Assembly: GCF_009937955.1 (NCBI RefSeq)
Contig: NZ_AP018439.1
Span: 3,596,001-3,660,000 of the forward strand
DNA length: 64,000 nucleotides
Direction of reading: 5' to 3'
Source: Undibacterium sp. KW1
GTDB taxonomy: Bacteria; Pseudomonadota; Gammaproteobacteria; Burkholderiales; Burkholderiaceae_D
A program made the position numbers and the translations under genes. The notes below the pieces were generated by a model. It was given only the letters and a program-made list of their open reading frames with translations. It did no database searches and was not told the origin of the DNA. Position 1 is the stretch's first letter; each line of letters starts with the position of its first letter. Shown piece after piece: positions 29,854 through 38,974 of this stretch.

Positions 29854-29868
29854 CGTAATGAAACTACA
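29854..29868. promoter_or_regulatory. HexR-type operator between edd and zwf
   Basis: CGTAATGAAACTACA matches the HexR palindrome TGTARTNNNAYTACA at every defined position except the first. It lies 153 bases before edd and about 185 before zwf, in the divergent promoter region, and a hexR-like gene ends the zwf operon. HexR represses such genes in other proteobacteria until KDPG is bound. A further half site, ATGTAGTACA, lies at 29914-29923. Confidence 0.7.
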
Positions 29869-30053
29869 TTTTTGAATATTTTCTGGCATAATCGGGATAA
29901 ATCACTATCATCAATGTAGTACATCTTTTGCAATGCATGACAAACTCAGGCAAGCAAAACAGCAGCATCTGGCAACAGACGGTAACTTACGGGAACATAT
30001 ACCTGCCGTCTGTGTTGCACCCAACATAACAACCGACACAACACGGAGTCAGC

Positions 30054-31514
30054 ATGACCACATTTGTTTTATTTGGCGGCACCGGCGACCTTGCCAAGCG
30101 CAAGATCATCCCTGCTTTGTATAGCGCATTTGTGAATGGCAGGCTGGACCAGAACTTCAAGTTCATTGGTGCCGCCCGCGAAAAATTGACTGATGAAGAA
30201 TTTCGGGTGCGTGTTGCGACTGCCATTGAATCCTATGCTGCCAACGTAGATGGTGCGACGGAAGAAAAACGATCTGCCTTTTTGGCGACCACGCATTATT
30301 CCAAAATAGATGCGCGCATCCCTGAAGACTTTGCTGCCCTCAAAGACAATCTGCATACCAGTGAAACCAATGCCACCCTGTTTTACCTGGCGACAGGCCC
30401 CGACATTTTCATCCCCGTTGTTGAGCAATTGTCCAAGCATGGCCTGGTAGAAGGTAATGCCCGTGTCGTGGTCGAGAAACCTCTGGGCCGCGATGCGCAA
30501 TCTGCCAAAGAGATCAACCAGTCCCTGCGCACTTACCTGAACGAAAACCAGATTTACCGTATCGATCATTACCTCGGTAAAGAGATGGTGCAAAACCTGC
30601 TGGCACTGCGTTTTGCCAATTCTTTCCTGGAGCCATTATGGAACCGCAAATGGATACAGGATGTACAAATCTCCATCTCTGAACAGGTCGGCGTCGAATC
30701 ACGCGGTGATTTCTATGACCATACTGGCGCGTTGCGCGACATGGTGCAAAACCATTTGCTGCAACTGGTGTCCATCGTCGCGATGGAACCACCAGTGAAT
30801 GCCAACCCGGATGCGATACGCGATGAAAAAGTCAAGGTTTTGCGCGCCCTGCACAAGTTCACGCCTGACGAAGTCAGCAAGAAAACTGTGCGCGGCCAAT
30901 ATCGTGCCGGCGCCGTTGATGGCAAACCCGTCATTGCTTACCAGAATGAACCCGGCGTACCGCCTGCATCCCGCACTGAAACCTTTGTCGCCATCCGTGC
31001 CGAGATAGATAACTGGCGCTGGGCTGGTGTGCCTTTCTATCTGCGCACAGGTAAACGTATGGCCAGCCGCAGTGCGGAAATCACGATCAATTTCAAGCCT
31101 ATCCCCTACTCCATCTTTGGCAAGTCACAAGGGCCTTTGCGTTCGAACCGCCTCGTCATTTCTTTGCAACCTGAAGAAAGCGTGCAATTGTATATGAAGG
31201 CCAAGGAACCGGGCGAAGGCATACGCCTGTCCGACGTTGCCCTGAACCTGGATTTTGCCGAAGTGTCGAATTCACGCCGCGTTGAATCTTATGAGCGTCT
31301 GTTGCTTGACGCCATGCACGGCGACCTGACCCTGTTCGTGCGCGATGATGAACTGAGTGCTGCCTGGGCCTGGATAGACCCCATCATGAGCGCCTGGCAA
31401 AACGATAGCGAAGGCCTGAAGTCATATATCTCCGGTAGTTGGGGTCCATCTGCTGCCAGTTACTTGCTGGCACAGCATGGGGCAGCCTGGGGTGAAGAAT
31501 TCGTTGAAAGCTAA
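30054..31514 (+). CDS. zwf: Glucose-6-phosphate 1-dehydrogenase
   Basis: 486 residues, normal length. Oxidises glucose-6-phosphate to 6-phosphogluconolactone with NAD(P)+, feeding both the oxidative pentose route and Entner-Doudoroff. The dinucleotide-binding motif GGTGDLAKRKIIPAL is at residues 8-22, and the active-site signature RIDHYLGKEMVQN contains the catalytic histidine and substrate-binding lysine. First gene of zwf-pgl-hexR; pgl starts eight bases after its stop. The ATG at 30054 follows ACGGAGTCAGC, a reasonable ribosome binding site. Regulation by HexR is inferred from the operator at 29854. Confidence 0.95.
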   Translation: MTTFVLFGGTGDLAKRKIIPALYSAFVNGRLDQNFKFIGAAREKLTDEEFRVRVATAIESYAANVDGATEEKRSAFLATTHYSKIDARIPEDFAALKDNLHTSETNATLFYLATGPDIFIPVVEQLSKHGLVEGNARVVVEKPLGRDAQSAKEINQSLRTYLNENQIYRIDHYLGKEMVQNLLALRFANSFLEPLWNRKWIQDVQISISEQVGVESRGDFYDHTGALRDMVQNHLLQLVSIVAMEPPVNANPDAIRDEKVKVLRALHKFTPDEVSKKTVRGQYRAGAVDGKPVIAYQNEPGVPPASRTETFVAIRAEIDNWRWAGVPFYLRTGKRMASRSAEITINFKPIPYSIFGKSQGPLRSNRLVISLQPEESVQLYMKAKEPGEGIRLSDVALNLDFAEVSNSRRVESYERLLLDAMHGDLTLFVRDDELSAAWAWIDPIMSAWQNDSEGLKSYISGSWGPSAASYLLAQHGAAWGEEFVES

Positions 31515-31522
31515 GCGATAAA

Positions 31523-32197
31523 ATGACTATGAAATACCATACTTTTGAAAACTTCACGGCACTGACCGAAGCCCTGAGCCAGCAATGGCTGAATGTGATC
31601 AAGACCACACCGGATGGCAGCAGCTTTGCCCTGGCTGGAGGCTCCACACCTGCGCCTGTATATCAGCGCCTGGATCAGTTGCTATCGAATATCGATGCGC
31701 ACAATCCCATCAAACTGGTAGCTACCGATGAACGCTGGGTACCGGATCAGGACGCGCAGAGCAATGAGGGTCTGTTCCGCCGCTGCCTGTCCGGTTCTGC
31801 CACGGGCAAGCGCTGGCAACTGGTGTCCCTGAAAAATGCTTCGAGCACGCCGGAAGTGGCGACAGAAGCCATCAATGTGCGTCTGAAGGAACAATTGCCG
31901 CAAGCCTTCAGTGCAGTCTTGCTGGGCATGGGCGCAGACGGGCATATTGCCTCCCTCTTCCCTGGCGCACCTACCCAGCATGATGACCTGGCTTGCCTGG
32001 CAGCGGTGCATCCGCAAACCCGCCAGAGCCGCATGTCATTGTCCTTGCCGCGTCTTTTGAATACCAAACGCATCTGGCTCGTCATCACCGGTGCAGAAAA
32101 ACGACAGGTACTGGAACAGGCAGTAGAAAATAATCTGCCAGTTGCCTCCTTGCTGCGTGAAGCAGGCTGTACCATAGATGTTTTCTGGTGCCCGTAA
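31523..32197 (+). CDS. pgl: 6-Phosphogluconolactonase
   Basis: 224 residues of the DevB/SOL type. Hydrolyses 6-phosphogluconolactone to 6-phosphogluconate. Motifs seen: LAGGSTPAPVYQ near residue 36, VATDERWVP and LGMGADGHIASLFPG, which are the phosphate-binding and catalytic segments of the family. Two methionines at the start (MTMKY) are equally possible. It sits between zwf and the regulator gene with almost no spacing, as expected for one transcript that supplies 6-phosphogluconate to Edd. Confidence 0.93.
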   Translation: MTMKYHTFENFTALTEALSQQWLNVIKTTPDGSSFALAGGSTPAPVYQRLDQLLSNIDAHNPIKLVATDERWVPDQDAQSNEGLFRRCLSGSATGKRWQLVSLKNASSTPEVATEAINVRLKEQLPQAFSAVLLGMGADGHIASLFPGAPTQHDDLACLAAVHPQTRQSRMSLSLPRLLNTKRIWLVITGAEKRQVLEQAVENNLPVASLLREAGCTIDVFWCP

Positions 32198-32202
32198 AGC
32201 TC

Positions 32203-33105
32203 ATGTATATGGCCAATCCGTTTTCTGACAATAAACCCAACAATCCTCCTGAAAAAGGTTTGCTGGCACGCATACGCACTGCCAGCACGGCTTTAAGCCG
32301 TGCCGAGCGCCAGGTAGCAGAATTTTTACTGCAAAAACCGCATGATGCACTGGAAATGTCGATACGGGTTCTGGCCCAGGCCTGCGACGTCAGCGAACCC
32401 ACGGTCGCCCGCTTTGCCCAGAGCATGGGTTTTGATGGCTTCAAGACCTTCAAACTGGCGTTTGCCAAAAGCCTGGCCACCGGCATCCCGTTCCTGCATC
32501 TGGATGTGAACCAGGCTGATCATGTGCGTGATGTCTTGCCCAAGGTCTTTGACCGCACCATCGCCGCATTGATGGAAGCCCGCAATAATGCCAATACCGC
32601 GACCTTTGAAGCTGCAGTCAATCTGCTGGCACGCGCACGCCGCATAGAATGTTATGGCCTGGGTTATTCTGGCGCACTGGCGATTGATGCGCAGTTGAAG
32701 TTTTTCCGCTTTGGCATACCGACTACCGTATTTTGCGACGCCCACTTGCAGGCGCAATCCGCCACCTTGTTGAACAGCGATTGTGTGGTCGTGGCATTTT
32801 CCCGCACTGGACGCACACGTGACCTCATCAACAGCGTGCAACTGGCGAAACAGGCTGGTGCCAGAATACTGGTATTGTGCGCCAGTGGCGGCCCATTGGC
32901 AGAACTGGCTGATGTGCACATAGGTGTTGATGTGGAAGAAGACCCCGACATCTACACACCGATGACTTCACGCCTTGCGCATCTGACCTATATCGATGCA
33001 CTGGCAGTGGCTGTCACCTTGCTGCGTGGCCCTGCGGCCATCGATATGCTGGAAAGAGCCAAGGCCAGTATCAGTGAGAAACGGCTTGTACCCAAGATAG
33101 GTTAA
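32203..33105 (+). CDS. hexR: HexR-type regulator (RpiR/MurR family), Entner-Doudoroff pathway control
   Basis: About 300 residues. An N-terminal HTH_6 domain (LSRAERQVAEFLL ... VSEPTVARFAQSMGFDGF) is followed by a SIS sugar-phosphate binding domain (YGLGYSGALAIDAQ, VVAFSRTGRTRDLI). In other proteobacteria HexR represses zwf, edd and related genes and is released by KDPG. The ATG at 32203 is chosen; an upstream in-frame GTG at 32188 would overlap the pgl stop, and an ATG at 32209 is a close alternative. Presence in the zwf operon and the operator at 29854 support autoregulation. An RpiR-family relative of different specificity is the only serious alternative. Confidence 0.88.
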   Translation: MYMANPFSDNKPNNPPEKGLLARIRTASTALSRAERQVAEFLLQKPHDALEMSIRVLAQACDVSEPTVARFAQSMGFDGFKTFKLAFAKSLATGIPFLHLDVNQADHVRDVLPKVFDRTIAALMEARNNANTATFEAAVNLLARARRIECYGLGYSGALAIDAQLKFFRFGIPTTVFCDAHLQAQSATLLNSDCVVVAFSRTGRTRDLINSVQLAKQAGARILVLCASGGPLAELADVHIGVDVEEDPDIYTPMTSRLAHLTYIDALAVAVTLLRGPAAIDMLERAKASISEKRLVPKIG

Positions 33106-33122
33106 GGTCAATTAGGCCAACG

Positions 33123-34340
33123 TCAAACAGTTTGCATAGCGGCGTTGGCTACTACCCTGGCACGCCGCTTCCTCATCCAGATAATCACACCTGTGACGCT
33201 CAGCATGGCGACCACCAGGCCCAGCAGTGAAATCAGGATACGCCCGGTCAAGCCGAGTATGCGGCCTGAATGCAATGGGAATTGCGCCTGCAGGAAAATA
33301 TCACCAGCAGAACCAGTACCGGGGATTTTACCTCCCAGCGCACTGCCGTCCTTGCCATCAAAATACAGCCAGGCATTACCCAGGCCGACATCGCCATGAT
33401 CATTACCAGGCTCAAAAAATCCCACACCATACACACCAAATGCGGGTGAATAAAATATGCCGCCAGCAGGCAAGGTCCAGCCGCGTTTTTGCGCCTCCTG
33501 TTTTGCCAATTCCGTAACCTGTTCACGGCTGATCACGGGTATCAGAGGCTTGTCCGGTGCTTGCGGTATACGGCTGGCAAATACATCCGCACTCAGAGGT
33601 GAAAATAATGAAACGACTGGGCGTACCACTTGTGCATTAAGGTTCATCGATACTGAGGTAATCGCCAGCAGCAGCATGAACAACCATAGCCAGACACCAC
33701 TGGAGCGGTGCAAATCAAAATTGAGTTTATGCCCTCCCTGACGCCAGCGAAAAGCAAATGACTTGCGCCAGCTACGCCAGTTGGGGAAAGACAGCCATAG
33801 CGCGATAAAACAATCGAGCGCCCACACTATGCCGACGATGCCCATGAACAGAACACCCAGCTCTATGCCCGATACTTCGGGTATATGCATGGTGTAATGC
33901 AGCTTGTATAAAAATGGCAGCAGGTTTTCACGGCTCAGGGATATCTCACCCCATTGCCGCTTGCCCTGTACATCGCCAGTGACAGGGTCGACTGCAATCT
34001 GGTTAAAGCCCAGGGGATAAGCCTTGCCAGTGGCAGGATCTATCCTGCCTTCTACCGACATCTGGCTGGTGTGTCCTGGCTCTGCCTCGCTCAGGACATA
34101 GGTCACCCAGATGCGCGGGTCACGTGCTTCTACCCTGTTGGCCAGTTCCAGTCCTGACATGGGTTTGCCAGCCTTGCCTTGCGACTGGCTGTGCGCCTGG
34201 AACAAATGCGGATTGAGCAAAGCATCCAGCTCATGATCCCAGGAGATGAAAGCACCCGTCAGGCCAGAGATAAACAGGAATACCGCCACCGCAAGCCCAA
34301 ACCAGCGGTGCAGTAAAACAAAGACAGGACGCATCAACAT
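33123..34340 (-). CDS. PepSY-associated membrane protein, iron-uptake associated
   Basis: 405 residues with four apparent membrane segments: one near the start (WFGLAVAVFLFISGLTGAFI), two in the middle (ELGVLFMGIVGIVWALD; GVWLWLFMLLLAITSVS) and one near the C-terminus (LISLLGLVVAMLSVTGVIIW), followed by a basic tail. The first segment begins with the typical LHRWFGL and is followed by SWDHELDALLNP. Such proteins are usually encoded beside TonB-dependent siderophore receptors and are thought to help release or reduce iron in the periplasm or inner membrane. It starts 15 bases after the receptor gene ends, so both likely share the Fur-controlled message. Convergent with hexR. Confidence 0.85.
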   Translation of the reverse strand: MLMRPVFVLLHRWFGLAVAVFLFISGLTGAFISWDHELDALLNPHLFQAHSQSQGKAGKPMSGLELANRVEARDPRIWVTYVLSEAEPGHTSQMSVEGRIDPATGKAYPLGFNQIAVDPVTGDVQGKRQWGEISLSRENLLPFLYKLHYTMHIPEVSGIELGVLFMGIVGIVWALDCFIALWLSFPNWRSWRKSFAFRWRQGGHKLNFDLHRSSGVWLWLFMLLLAITSVSMNLNAQVVRPVVSLFSPLSADVFASRIPQAPDKPLIPVISREQVTELAKQEAQKRGWTLPAGGIFYSPAFGVYGVGFFEPGNDHGDVGLGNAWLYFDGKDGSALGGKIPGTGSAGDIFLQAQFPLHSGRILGLTGRILISLLGLVVAMLSVTGVIIWMRKRRARVVANAAMQTV

Positions 34341-34355
34341 AAACTTCCTGGCTTA

Positions 34356-36569
34356 TCAATATTTCCAGTTGACCGCAACGCTGCCGTTTCTTGGCGCAGC
34401 GTAATAGCCCTGGCTCCAGTACAGGCTGGTCAGATATTTTTGATCACTGACATTGTTCAGGTTGGCCGATATGCTGAGATTCTGATTCACGTCATAGCGC
34501 GCCATCAGGTTCAGCGTTGCATAACTGCCCTGGCGTATGATGTTGCCTGAGCCTTCATCACGGAAAATAGCCGACTGCCAGTTCAGGCTACCACCCACTT
34601 TTGCCTTTGGCATGAAAGGCAGTTGATAAGCAGTCGACAGACGGAACAATTTGCGCGGCACATAAGTTTTGACATCCTGATCATTGCTACCCTTGAGACT
34701 CAACTGTGTATAGCCTGCGCTGAGGTTCCAGCCTTTTGCCAATTCACCACTGGCGTCAAGTTCAAAGCCTTGTGATTGCGCATCTATGCCACGGTAATAG
34801 CTCTTGGTGCCTATATAGCCTGCCTGCTCCGCTGCATTGTTTTGCTGTATCTTGAAAACAGCCGCAGACAGGTTCAGCTTGCGGTTGAACAGTTCGACCT
34901 TGAGACCCAATTCATCGCCTTTACCCTTAACAGGGTCAAGGGTTTTTCCACTCGCATCCACTTCGCTTTGGGGATTGAAGATTTCCGTGTGGCTGGCATA
35001 CACAGAAGCATAAGGTGTCAGATCATAGACCAGGCCCAGATAAGGCGAGGTGTTGCTGGCATTCTTGCGGCTGCTGACGCCATAAGCATAACCGGTGCTC
35101 TCTGCCTTGGTATGGTTTGCTCCGGCGATGAATTTGAATTGATCCGCCAGGTTGAAACGGGATGCAATAAATACAGTCTTGCGCGTGTCTTCATACGCAC
35201 TGCCATCGGTGTAGGCATTGAATGCGGGTTGCGGGTAATTGCCAGTCCAGTTGCTGATATCAGGCAGTGCCGTACCTATGCCCACGCCGTAATGGGAAAT
35301 ATCATCCATCTTCGATTTCGACCAGTTGATACCAAAACTGAGGTCGTGCTTACGTCCTGCCAAGGTGAACTTGCCACTGGCAGACAAGTCAAACAGGGTT
35401 TGAGTATTCACATCGTTATACAAGGACGGGTAGCTATATAAACCCAGGCCAGTTGTGCGGTCTGGCGTGCCATAGACATAAAACAATTTGGAGTCGGCCG
35501 TAGATCTGTTGCGGCTCAGTGTCGCCTTGATCTGCCAGTCATTGTTGAGCTGATGACTCAGATCAACAAAGCTGCGATCATCCTGGGTCAACCAGCGCGA
35601 CCAGTCTGCAGCAGTACTGGTAGAAGTTCTGTAATTGGTTGGGCTGCCATCGGTGTAATACAGCGGCAAGGCACCCCACATGCCGCCTTTGGCATCGCTC
35701 TTCTGATGTGAATGCCCCAGTGTCAGCACTGTGGATTCGCCGAGGTTGGCTTCAATCACGCCATATACGACGGTTTTTTCAGGCGAATAGCGGTCAAGAT
35801 AAGAATCACCGGCCTGCTTTGCCACTACGATACGGCCAGCAACTGTGCCAGCGCTGTTCAATGTACTGGATACATCTGCATCCAGCCTGCGTGTATTCCA
35901 CGAGCCCAGTGTCAAACCTGCGGACGCCTGGAACTGATAGACCGGACGCTTGCGTATGAAGTTAACCGTCGCAGATGGATTGCCGGTCGCTGACATCAGG
36001 CCATTCGCGCCGCGCACGATATCCACCCTGTCGTAAATCGCAGTATCAATATCACCAGCCACGTTGCCAGAGGTGAATGGCAAACCGACGCCATCGTACT
36101 GGAAATTGGTAATATCAAAACCGCGTGCCATGTAATAAGTGCGGTCGGTCTCCACTTTTTCTACCGACACGCCAGTGGTATTAGACAGCACATCATTCAC
36201 ATTGACTTGCTTAAAGTCGTCCATCTTGGCACGGGTAACAACGGATACCGATTGCGGTGTTTCACGCAAAGAAAGATCAAGTCTGGTTGCTGAACTGCTT
36301 TTTCTTTTTGTATATGCGCCTGTTTTTTCTGTACTCGGTTCATTCCCGGAAACGCCAGTCACGAGCACCTCAGGCAATTCAGCCTGCCGAGCCTTGGCTG
36401 GCGCGGGCTCATCGGCGAAAGCCGGAGCCGCCAGCAGCATGGACAGCGCCAATGCAATTGGGCTCAAGGGATGGAGAGAATTTACAAGATGTACATTTTT
36501 TTGTAGCGATGCCTGTATCTTGCGAGGGAAAGCATGGGGAAAGGACGAACGATGTGAGCGCAAAGTCAT
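34356..36569 (-). CDS. TonB-dependent siderophore receptor (FpvA/FhuE-like)
   Basis: 737 residues. A basic N-terminus and signal peptide (SPIALALSMLLAAPAFADE) lead to a plug domain with the TonB-box-like segment PEVLVTG, then LSLRETPQSVSVVTRAKMDD and MARGFDITNFQYDG, which are typical of hydroxamate/ferrichrome-type siderophore receptors. The rest is a 22-strand type barrel ending in aromatic NWKY. No extra N-terminal signalling domain of about 80 residues is seen before the plug, so it is probably a plain transporter. A Fur-like box lies about 100 bases upstream and the PepSY protein gene follows. The siderophore cannot be identified from sequence. Confidence 0.9.
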   Translation of the reverse strand: MTLRSHRSSFPHAFPRKIQASLQKNVHLVNSLHPLSPIALALSMLLAAPAFADEPAPAKARQAELPEVLVTGVSGNEPSTEKTGAYTKRKSSSATRLDLSLRETPQSVSVVTRAKMDDFKQVNVNDVLSNTTGVSVEKVETDRTYYMARGFDITNFQYDGVGLPFTSGNVAGDIDTAIYDRVDIVRGANGLMSATGNPSATVNFIRKRPVYQFQASAGLTLGSWNTRRLDADVSSTLNSAGTVAGRIVVAKQAGDSYLDRYSPEKTVVYGVIEANLGESTVLTLGHSHQKSDAKGGMWGALPLYYTDGSPTNYRTSTSTAADWSRWLTQDDRSFVDLSHQLNNDWQIKATLSRNRSTADSKLFYVYGTPDRTTGLGLYSYPSLYNDVNTQTLFDLSASGKFTLAGRKHDLSFGINWSKSKMDDISHYGVGIGTALPDISNWTGNYPQPAFNAYTDGSAYEDTRKTVFIASRFNLADQFKFIAGANHTKAESTGYAYGVSSRKNASNTSPYLGLVYDLTPYASVYASHTEIFNPQSEVDASGKTLDPVKGKGDELGLKVELFNRKLNLSAAVFKIQQNNAAEQAGYIGTKSYYRGIDAQSQGFELDASGELAKGWNLSAGYTQLSLKGSNDQDVKTYVPRKLFRLSTAYQLPFMPKAKVGGSLNWQSAIFRDEGSGNIIRQGSYATLNLMARYDVNQNLSISANLNNVSDQKYLTSLYWSQGYYAAPRNGSVAVNWKY

Positions 36570-36665
36570 AAATAAGCCTGGAAATTGACTAGCTGTACAG
36601 AGAGAGCCTCTGAGAGCGTCAGAATTAAAAATTTCGGCTTATTTTACTCACACATAAATGCAATT

Positions 36666-36684
36666 GCAAATCATTCTCATTTAT
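36666..36684 (-). promoter_or_regulatory. Fur-box-like site upstream of the siderophore receptor
   Basis: On the minus strand ATAAATGAGAATGATTTGC matches 12 of 19 bases of the GATAATGATAATCATTATC consensus, including the GA-AATGATT core. It is about 100 bases before the receptor start, so iron repression is likely. Confidence 0.6.
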
Positions 36685-36778
36685 ATTTAAAAATCAAACA
36701 CCTGCGCTTCCCAGCAGCAATCCCCTTGTATGGCGTGCTTATTACATTGACATGAACTTCCAGTGCCCTCGTACAGCA

Positions 36779-37687
36779 TCAATCACAGCTACCAACTGCA
36801 CTACAAGCCTGGTAAGTCTTCTGCTTTTTCTGCGAAGTGCACTTGCCATCTTTGGCATCGCAGCTAATCGTATAGGTGGTTTCCAGCACATCCACCCAAC
36901 TGCCTATCTCGCATTGTTGCGCATCATTTGTATTGCCTTTGAAATCTGCTTCACTGCGTGTCAATAATTGTATGGTGCCGGTCTTGACCGGTTTCACCTC
37001 AAAGCCTTGCACCTGATCCTGGAATTTTTCATCGAGATAGGTTTTACCCTTTTGTTTCAGGTCAAAAATGGCAAAGCCTTCACCGGCACTATCACCCATG
37101 CAACTTTGCTGGTTGCCAATCGCAATGCGCATGCTGGTGCCCGGCATGGCCTGGCTCTTTGTCGGAATGTCTGTCAGCAAGCTCATATCGCTTTTATTGA
37201 AAAAGACGGAACGAAACTGATCTGTGCCACCATCAATGTCATCGCTATGTGCAGTCAGCACTTCGCGTATTTGCAACAACATATGCTCACCCAGGTCTTC
37301 GAATTCAATTTGTATGACACCTGCGGGCAAGGGCGGCAAATCCTCCCCTGCTTTTGCCACGCCGTGCAATGTCAATTGCCGGGCATTGAACGCGTCTATC
37401 CATTTGCGCAAAACCGCCTCGTCGTAAGACTTCATTTTAAGTTGCAGGCTGGCAATGAAGCTATCCACAGTATCCGCCAGGTCTGGTTTTGCTGCCAGGC
37501 TATTGGCAGTTGTGCTGGCAACGCTGGATACGGCAGCATTTTCTGATGCAGGTGAGTCTGGTTTACTATCCCCTTGCTGCTTGCTACAGGCACACATTGC
37601 CGCGCAAATCATTATTATGTAACCAAGTCTGGCTATTCCTGATGCGTGAAAATTAAACATTTTATTGAGCTGCTTTTTAGAACTCAT
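36779..37687 (-). CDS. Putative lipoprotein of unknown function
   Basis: About 302 residues from the ATG at 37687; the ATG at 37660 (MFNFHASGIARLGY) is an alternative that gives a shorter signal peptide. A hydrophobic segment ends in AAMCACS, a lipobox-like site for diacylglyceryl attachment. The mature part begins with a Ser/Ala/Pro-rich linker, then a soluble domain (FIASLQLKMKSYDEAVLRKWIDAF; RSVFFNKSDMSL). The C-terminal end is cysteine-rich (CEIGSW, ISCDAKDGKCTSQ, YQACSAVGSCD), suggesting disulfides in the periplasm. I do not recognise the family. The region surrounding its start codon is duplicated in inverted orientation at 37923-37955. Confidence 0.65.
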   Translation of the reverse strand: MSSKKQLNKMFNFHASGIARLGYIIMICAAMCACSKQQGDSKPDSPASENAAVSSVASTTANSLAAKPDLADTVDSFIASLQLKMKSYDEAVLRKWIDAFNARQLTLHGVAKAGEDLPPLPAGVIQIEFEDLGEHMLLQIREVLTAHSDDIDGGTDQFRSVFFNKSDMSLLTDIPTKSQAMPGTSMRIAIGNQQSCMGDSAGEGFAIFDLKQKGKTYLDEKFQDQVQGFEVKPVKTGTIQLLTRSEADFKGNTNDAQQCEIGSWVDVLETTYTISCDAKDGKCTSQKKQKTYQACSAVGSCD

Positions 37688-37955
37688 TTCATAAATAGGG
37701 ATGAGTGCGAACAAGGCGATTGTAGTGGTTTGGGATGCAGTGCAAGGCGTGGCCTGCAGCTAAGGCTCATGCCTTAGCAAAGGACGCAACGCAGCAATGC
37801 GCCCAAATCGTCAGTTCCCGAAGGGTTTGCCTCATAACACGTATCAGACAACATTGATTTATTGAAAATAGTGCCACAATTGACAACCACAAACGTGTTA
37901 CCGATCCGTGTTATGAGGCGAACGCATCTCATTCATATTTATGAAATGAGTTCTA
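37678..37955. repeat. Nested inverted repeats before the lipoprotein and HDOD genes
   Basis: Outer arms: 37678-37697 and 37936-37955 are exact 20-base reverse complements (TATTTATGAAATGAGTTCTA on the plus strand of the right arm), with weaker similarity extending to 37709 and 37923. Inner arms: 37825-37841 and 37907-37923 match at 16 of 17 positions (right arm CGTGTTATGAGGCGAAC). The left outer arm covers the start codon of the lipoprotein gene. The 37715-38118 gap holds no convincing gene; a 75-codon frame at 37862-38089 appears to be made by the repeat. Confidence 0.8.
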
Positions 37956-38118
37956 GCTACTTAAGGGGCAAAGGGGGCGATTCTAAATCCAGCATCGCAA
38001 AAACGCATAAAAATATGCGCGTGCCGTTGTTGCCAGTGTACGCTGATGATAAAAATCCAAGTCAGCCGCTGGTAATTCAGGCAAGCTAAGAGAAATATTC
38101 TTCATAGGAGCCAGGTTT

Positions 38119-38961
38119 ATGAATACCATCTCTCTTACCCAGATTATTGACAGCGTCAAGGACTTACCGACTTTGCCTGCCATCGTGATGGAATTATTGA
38201 ATAACATCGATAATGAAGAATTGAATATGCATGACCTCGCGCAAAAAGTCAGCCATGACATGGCGCTGACCGCCAAGACCCTGCGCTACGCAAACTCACC
38301 TTATTACTCGACCATGATCAAGGTCACGACTGTGCAACAGGCGATTTCACTGTTGGGCTTGAGTACAGTAAGACAGATCGTGATCACCGCGGCACTGACG
38401 GGCTGCTTCCCTGAAAATAACTGTAGAGGATTTAATCACAAGGATTTCTGGCGGCATTCCAATGCCGTTGCCATTGCGGCCCGCATACTGGCCCGCCGCC
38501 TCAAGCTCAACCCAGATGTAGCTTTCACTGCCGGTTTATTGCACGACATAGGCGCACTGGTATTGGCGACCTGCTATACCGGAGCCTATGAAAAGGTTTT
38601 GGAGCAAAGGCAGGAACTGCAAACAACGCAGTATGAAACTGAAAAGCAGCTATTGGGGATAGATCACGCCCTGGTTGGAGAGACCCTGGCAACACAGTGG
38701 AATTTTTCAGAAGTCATGATCAAAGCGATCGCTGGTCACCATCACCCAGAAAAGCCCGGTCTCGGTTTTCTGGCAACCATAGTCCATGTTGCAGATGGCA
38801 TAGCCCACGCTCTTGGAGTGACCACCACACCTGATCTGGCACCGCCAGAAATCACCGGTCAGTCATGGGAGAGCCTGGGTCTGGACCAGACTCTGCTTGA
38901 TGAAGTACTGGCCGAAGCCGCCGTAGAATTTGAAAAATTGCAGGAAGCGGTTGAAGTATAA
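38119..38961 (+). CDS. HDOD-domain protein (signal-transduction output domain)
   Basis: 280 residues, essentially one HDOD domain. The opening IIDSVKDLPTLPAIVMELL and LAQKVSHDMALTAKTLRYANSPYY are diagnostic, followed by ISLLGLSTVRQIVITAAL and a partly conserved HD-like region (AGLLHDIGALVLA ... GHHHPEKPG ... VHVADGIAH). HDOD proteins usually lack the metal-dependent phosphodiesterase activity of HD-GYP domains, but here several histidines and aspartates remain, so weak activity cannot be excluded. GGAG sits nine bases before the ATG. It has no fused receiver or GGDEF domain. Convergent with ribA, 13 bases apart. Confidence 0.85.
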   Translation: MNTISLTQIIDSVKDLPTLPAIVMELLNNIDNEELNMHDLAQKVSHDMALTAKTLRYANSPYYSTMIKVTTVQQAISLLGLSTVRQIVITAALTGCFPENNCRGFNHKDFWRHSNAVAIAARILARRLKLNPDVAFTAGLLHDIGALVLATCYTGAYEKVLEQRQELQTTQYETEKQLLGIDHALVGETLATQWNFSEVMIKAIAGHHHPEKPGLGFLATIVHVADGIAHALGVTTTPDLAPPEITGQSWESLGLDQTLLDEVLAEAAVEFEKLQEAVEV

Positions 38962-38974
38962 GCTCACCTGTAAA

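Noticed and set aside
37862..38089. 75-codon frame before the HDOD gene
   Set aside because: Its IYEMSS similarity to the lipoprotein start is explained by the inverted repeat; no ribosome site and no independent support.
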